From Chloroflexota bacterium (GTDB lineage: Bacteria; Chloroflexota; UBA11872), in the NCBI GenBank assembly GCA_026706485.1, contig JAPOYR010000002.1, forward strand, positions 124,001-188,000: a DNA stretch of 64,000 bases. Direction: 5' to 3'. Under the pieces are notes generated by a model. It was not told the DNA's origin and did not search any database. It saw only the letters and a program-made list of their open reading frames with translations. Shown in pieces: positions 62,546 to 64,000 of the stretch. How positions within the stretch are numbered: position 1 is the stretch's first letter; the number at the start of each line of letters is the position of its first letter. Both the position numbers and the translations under genes were made by a program.

Positions 62546-64000
62546 ATGTCGCGGCTGACGACCGCCGTCGAAACCTACTTCGCCGATCTGCGGCGAATCC
62601 GCGCCACCGGCGGCGCCACCGCCGAAACGTCCCGCTACACCCCGCTGGAGAACCTCCTCAACGCGGTCGGCGCCAGCCTCAAACCCAAGGTCTTCGGCGT
62701 CGGGCAACTGGCGAACCTGGGCGCCGGCCATCCCGACTTCGGCCTCTACGCCGCCAAGCAGGTGCAGCGCGGCCAGCCCCGCGAGGGGCAGCGACCCGAG
62801 CACGGCGTGGTCGAAGTCAAACCTATCGGCGACGACGCCTGGGTCACCGCCGGCGGCGATCAGGTTAGCCGGTATTGGGGCCACTACCGCCTGGTCCTGG
62901 TCACCAACTACCGCGACTTCGTGCTCGTCGGCGAGGACGCAGCGGGCCTTCCGGCAAAGCTCGAAACCTTCCGCCTGGCCGCCAACGCAGAGGACTTCGA
63001 CCGGCAGCTGGACAAGCCGCGCGCCTTCGCCAACCGCGTCGGCGCGGGACTGGCCGAATATCTGCTGCGCGTCTTCTCGCACCGCGCCGTGCGCGGGGCG
63101 CTGGAAGAGGCGCTGGGCGTCAAGTTCGAGGGCGAGCGCGGCGCGGCGTTCTTCCGCTCCACCCTGGTGCAAACCCTCTTCTACGGCGTCTTCTCCGCCT
63201 GGGTGCTCTGGGCGCGGCAGACGCCCCCGCCCGCGGGCGCGTTCGACTGGCGCACGGCCGTCTGGCACCTGCGCGCGCCGGTGCTGCGGGCGCTGTTCCA
63301 GCAGCTCTCCGATCCCGGCCGCCTGCAGCCGCTGGGGCTGGTCGAAGTGCTGGACTGGACCAATGCCGCGCTGGACCGCGTGGACCAGGCCGCCTTCTTC
63401 GCCCGCTTCAACGAGGGCGAGGCCGTCCCCTACTTCTACGAGCCGTTCCTGCAAGCCTTCGACCCCGCGCTGCGCAAGCAGCTCGGCGTCTGGTACACGC
63501 CCGCCGAGGTGGTGCGCTGCATGGTGGCGCGCGTGGACCGCGCGCTGCGGGACGACCTGGGCATCGCCGACGGGCTGGCGGCGGAGAACGTCTACGTGCT
63601 CGATCCCTGCTGCGGCACCGGCGCCTACCTGGCGGAAGTGCTGCGCCGCATCGCCGCCAACCTGAGGGACCGCAGTTCCGGGGCGCTGACCGGGGCGCAC
63701 GTCAAGCGGGCCGCGCTGGATCGCGTGTTCGGCTTCGAGATTATGCCCGCGCCCTTCGTGGTGGCCCACCTGCAAGTCGGCATTACGCTGCAAGAGCTCG
63801 ACGCGCCGCTGGCCGAGGACGGCGTCGAGCGCGCCGGCGTCTTCCTCACCAACGCGCTCACCGGCTGGGAACCCACGGTGCAGAAGCCGCTGCCGTTTCC
63901 CGAGTTGGAGGAGGAACGCGACCGTGCCGAACGGGTGAAGCGAGAGACGCCGATCCTCGTGATTCTGGGCAACCCGCCCTACAACGGGTTCGCCGGTATG
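62546..64000 (+). CDS. Type IIG/ISP-like restriction-modification enzyme (N-terminal nuclease plus N6-adenine methylase), 3' truncated
   Basis: The frame is open from ATG 62546 to the window end (485 codons) with no stop. An N-terminal PD-(D/E)xK-type site is seen: Asp64 in HPDFGLY and Glu90-Val-Lys92 in VVEVKP. A helical region is followed by YTPAEVVRCMV, the SAM motif DPCCGTGAYLAEV (from residue 353) and the N6-adenine methylase motif NPPYNG (residues 476-479 for NPPY). Nuclease and methylase in one chain fit type IIG/ISP systems that need no separate partner. The target-recognition part lies beyond the edge. The dense repeats upstream suggest an accessory-island boundary. Confidence 0.88.
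   Translation, partial: MSRLTTAVETYFADLRRIRATGGATAETSRYTPLENLLNAVGASLKPKVFGVGQLANLGAGHPDFGLYAAKQVQRGQPREGQRPEHGVVEVKPIGDDAWVTAGGDQVSRYWGHYRLVLVTNYRDFVLVGEDAAGLPAKLETFRLAANAEDFDRQLDKPRAFANRVGAGLAEYLLRVFSHRAVRGALEEALGVKFEGERGAAFFRSTLVQTLFYGVFSAWVLWARQTPPPAGAFDWRTAVWHLRAPVLRALFQQLSDPGRLQPLGLVEVLDWTNAALDRVDQAAFFARFNEGEAVPYFYEPFLQAFDPALRKQLGVWYTPAEVVRCMVARVDRALRDDLGIADGLAAENVYVLDPCCGTGAYLAEVLRRIAANLRDRSSGALTGAHVKRAALDRVFGFEIMPAPFVVAHLQVGITLQELDAPLAEDGVERAGVFLTNALTGWEPTVQKPLPFPELEEERDRAERVKRETPILVILGNPPYNGFAGM

Noticed and set aside
62381-63793. A 470-codon minus-strand open frame opposite the restriction-modification gene
   Set aside because: It is an antisense shadow of a GC-rich gene: composition is Arg/Gly/Ala/Gln-rich with no domain, while the plus strand encodes clear nuclease and methylase motifs.

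Overview
This 64 kb window is GC-rich bacterial DNA (roughly two thirds G+C by eye), probably from a member of the Chloroflexota. The clues are lipoproteins with Pro/Thr-rich spacers after a CGE/CDD lipobox tail, an ABC substrate-binding protein with a long KEVVKEVPVE-type linker, a DUF3179 lipoprotein, and genes packed with ATGA/GTGA stop-start overlaps. The organism makes peptidoglycan (MreC/MreD/PBP2/RodA, MraY-like, MurF). The taxonomic call is an inference, since no rRNA or marker tree is available here. No tRNA, rRNA or CRISPR array was found.

Layout, left to right. (1) 1-4024: the cell-elongation genes mreC (partial), mreD, mrdA (PBP2) and rodA, followed by thrB. (2) 4955-19655: a purine operon guaA-purD-purB-purC-purS-purQ-purL-purF-purM-purN-purH with glgA coupled to its end; purE/purK, purA and guaB are absent. 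(3) 19652-22449 (minus): the t6A tRNA-modification genes tsaE-tsaB-rimI-tsaD. (4) 22476-27583: a GT4 glycosyltransferase, a MraY-like enzyme, a kinase-fold protein lacking its catalytic Asp, and MurF. (5) 27585-29945 (minus): a cupin, folP and a methyltetrahydrofolate-binding methyltransferase.

(6) 30082-47912: a catabolic region with two GH4 glycosidases, an amidohydrolase, an M19 dipeptidase, an aminotransferase, a complete Dpp/Opp-type ABC importer, two SDR dehydrogenases, a cupin, and a three-gene minus-strand operon (AspA-like / M20 / AspA-like) in which one AspA-like protein has lost all its metal ligands. A plausible reading is uptake and stepwise breakdown of amino-acid or sugar conjugates, but the substrate cannot be read from sequence.

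(7) 47936-51460 (minus): proB-proA and a ComEC-like metallo-beta-lactamase-fold protein, divergent from (8) an EF-G-like GTPase and an M42 peptidase. (9) 54812-60880: an orphan HigA antitoxin with a broken HigB, two tandem paralogous lipoproteins of unknown function with duplicated promoters, and a DUF3179 lipoprotein. (10) 61189-64000: a methyltransferase, a 480-base block built from several small repeat families, and a large restriction-modification enzyme that runs off the right edge.

The most unusual observations are: a mosaic dppC with a 37-codon internal duplication and a base-composition break; the metal-site-less AspA paralogue; the degenerate kinase between mraY and murF; and proA, which has no AUG/GUG/UUG where its N-terminus must begin and probably starts at CUG (or AUC).
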